Source: Roseobacter denitrificans OCh 114 (GTDB lineage: Bacteria; Pseudomonadota; Alphaproteobacteria; Rhodobacterales; Rhodobacteraceae). From it: DNA of 64,000 nucleotides. The notes under the pieces were generated by a model, which saw only the letters and a list, made by a program, of their open reading frames with translations, did no database searches and was not told the origin of the DNA. The stretch is from assembly GCF_000014045.1 (NCBI RefSeq), contig NC_008209.1, forward strand, positions 953,001 to 1,017,000, given 5' to 3'. Both the position numbers and the translations under genes were made by a program. Below, in pieces: positions 63,476 through 64,000 of the stretch; position 1 is the first letter of the stretch, and every line of letters starts with the position of its first letter.

Positions 63476-64000
63476 TATTGTACCCTCGCCCGGATAATGC
63501 CGGAAATATATTCCAGCGCCATGACAATCACGATAATCATGATCAGGATCGCAGCGGCAGTGTCATACTCGTAGCGGTCAAAGGCCGTGTTGAGCGTCGC
63601 ACCGATTCCCCCGGCCCCCACCAGACCCAGGATAGCGCTTTCGCGGAAATTGATGTCGACACGGTAGATCGACAGGCCGATGAGGCGCGGCATGACCTGC
63701 GGTTGCACGCCGTAATTGATCCACTGTGTCCAGCGCGCGCCGGAGGCTCTGATTGCCTCCGCCTGCACCTTGTCCATGCTTTCGATATCTTCGGCCAGCA
63801 GCTTTGACAAAAAGCCGATTGTCGCAAAGCTCAGCGTCAGGAAACCGGCGAGCGGGCCGAAGCCAAAGATCGCAACCAGCAGAATTGCCACGATGATTTC
63901 CTGAAGCGCGCGCGAGATGGCGATGATGCCCCGGCAGATCAGGTAGATCGGCAAGGGCGCAACATTTCGCGCGGCCCCGAGCGCGATCGGGATCGAGATG
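63475..64000 (-). CDS. phnE: Second PhnE-type ABC permease (5' end beyond window)
   Basis: 175 codons visible; the reading frame is open to the right edge (IPIALGAARNVAPLPIYLICRG precede the first in-frame ATG at 63954). Motifs: RALQEIIVAILLVAIFGFGPLAGF and the EAA loop VQAEAIRASGARWTQWINYGV. Tandem PhnE pairs are usual in phnCDEE operons. It is upstream of the other phnE gene. Confidence 0.88.
   Translation of the reverse strand, partial: ISIPIALGAARNVAPLPIYLICRGIIAISRALQEIIVAILLVAIFGFGPLAGFLTLSFATIGFLSKLLAEDIESMDKVQAEAIRASGARWTQWINYGVQPQVMPRLIGLSIYRVDINFRESAILGLVGAGGIGATLNTAFDRYEYDTAAAILIMIIVIVMALEYISGIIRARVQ

Overview
The window is about 60% GC, densely packed chromosomal DNA that looks like the Roseobacter group (Rhodobacteraceae, Alphaproteobacteria). 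The signs are an Mcl1-type malyl-CoA lyase, the TrcR (DUF1013) regulator, the FYDLN-acid protein, DUF1244, rpsU next to a COQ9 gene, the marine DgcN/DgcA D-glutamate genes, a TRAP transporter and many GntR/Lrp regulators. No prophage, IS element, CRISPR array or rRNA is visible. One tRNA gene is present, tRNA-Ala(GGC).

Layout. 1-10 kb: a DEAD-box helicase cut by the left edge, a class IV aminotransferase, a WD40/cytochrome c fusion, an ArsR regulator with a matching pair of operators and an Old-Yellow-Enzyme oxidoreductase, tRNA-Ala, an acidic FYDLN protein, a YgjP metallopeptidase, a GntR regulator, accA and a LysE exporter. 10-18 kb: an Lrp regulator, mcl1, and the D-amino-acid cluster dgcN-dgcA-dat plus a MaoC hydratase; then DUF1244, pyk and a membrane protein. 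18-27 kb: rpmI-rplT, a YrbL-like protein, pheS, a low-GC HIRAN gene wedged between pheS and pheT, pheT, ytoQ, mscL and a secreted peptidoglycan-binding protein.

27-45.4 kb is the most unusual part. It is a nine-gene, tightly coupled operon (27171-42656) built round homologues of the poorly understood SrfA/SrfB/SrfC proteins: a membrane-anchored trypsin-like protease sharing its N-terminal domain with a SrfA-like membrane protein, SrfB (actin/Hsp70-fold ATPase signatures), SrfC (P-loop GTPase-like), a membrane protein with a periplasmic alpha-helical tail, a secreted SH3-vWA protein, a MacB/LolCDE-like ABC transporter pair, and a secreted formylglycine-enzyme-fold protein without the catalytic cysteines. 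Two paralogous secreted proteins of no recognised family and a third membrane-anchored coiled-coil protein follow. I infer an envelope-spanning machine with cytosolic NTPases, membrane adaptors and periplasmic binding, protease and lipoprotein-handling parts.

45-57 kb: a Rieske oxygenase, a lipoprotein, ald with its divergent Lrp regulator, a flavodoxin-like protein, rpsU/COQ9, two quinone oxidoreductases, RNase T2, trcR, a RidA protein, and recR-ybaB-dnaX. 57.8-64 kb: an idonate-type dehydrogenase with a DctPQM TRAP transporter and a GntR regulator, probably for uptake and oxidation of a sugar acid, then two PhnE-type permease genes, the second cut by the right edge.

Across the window a roughly 100-bp palindromic repeat occurs five times, always in the same orientation and always at gene 3' ends. 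In several copies it supplies or abuts the stop codon of the neighbouring gene.
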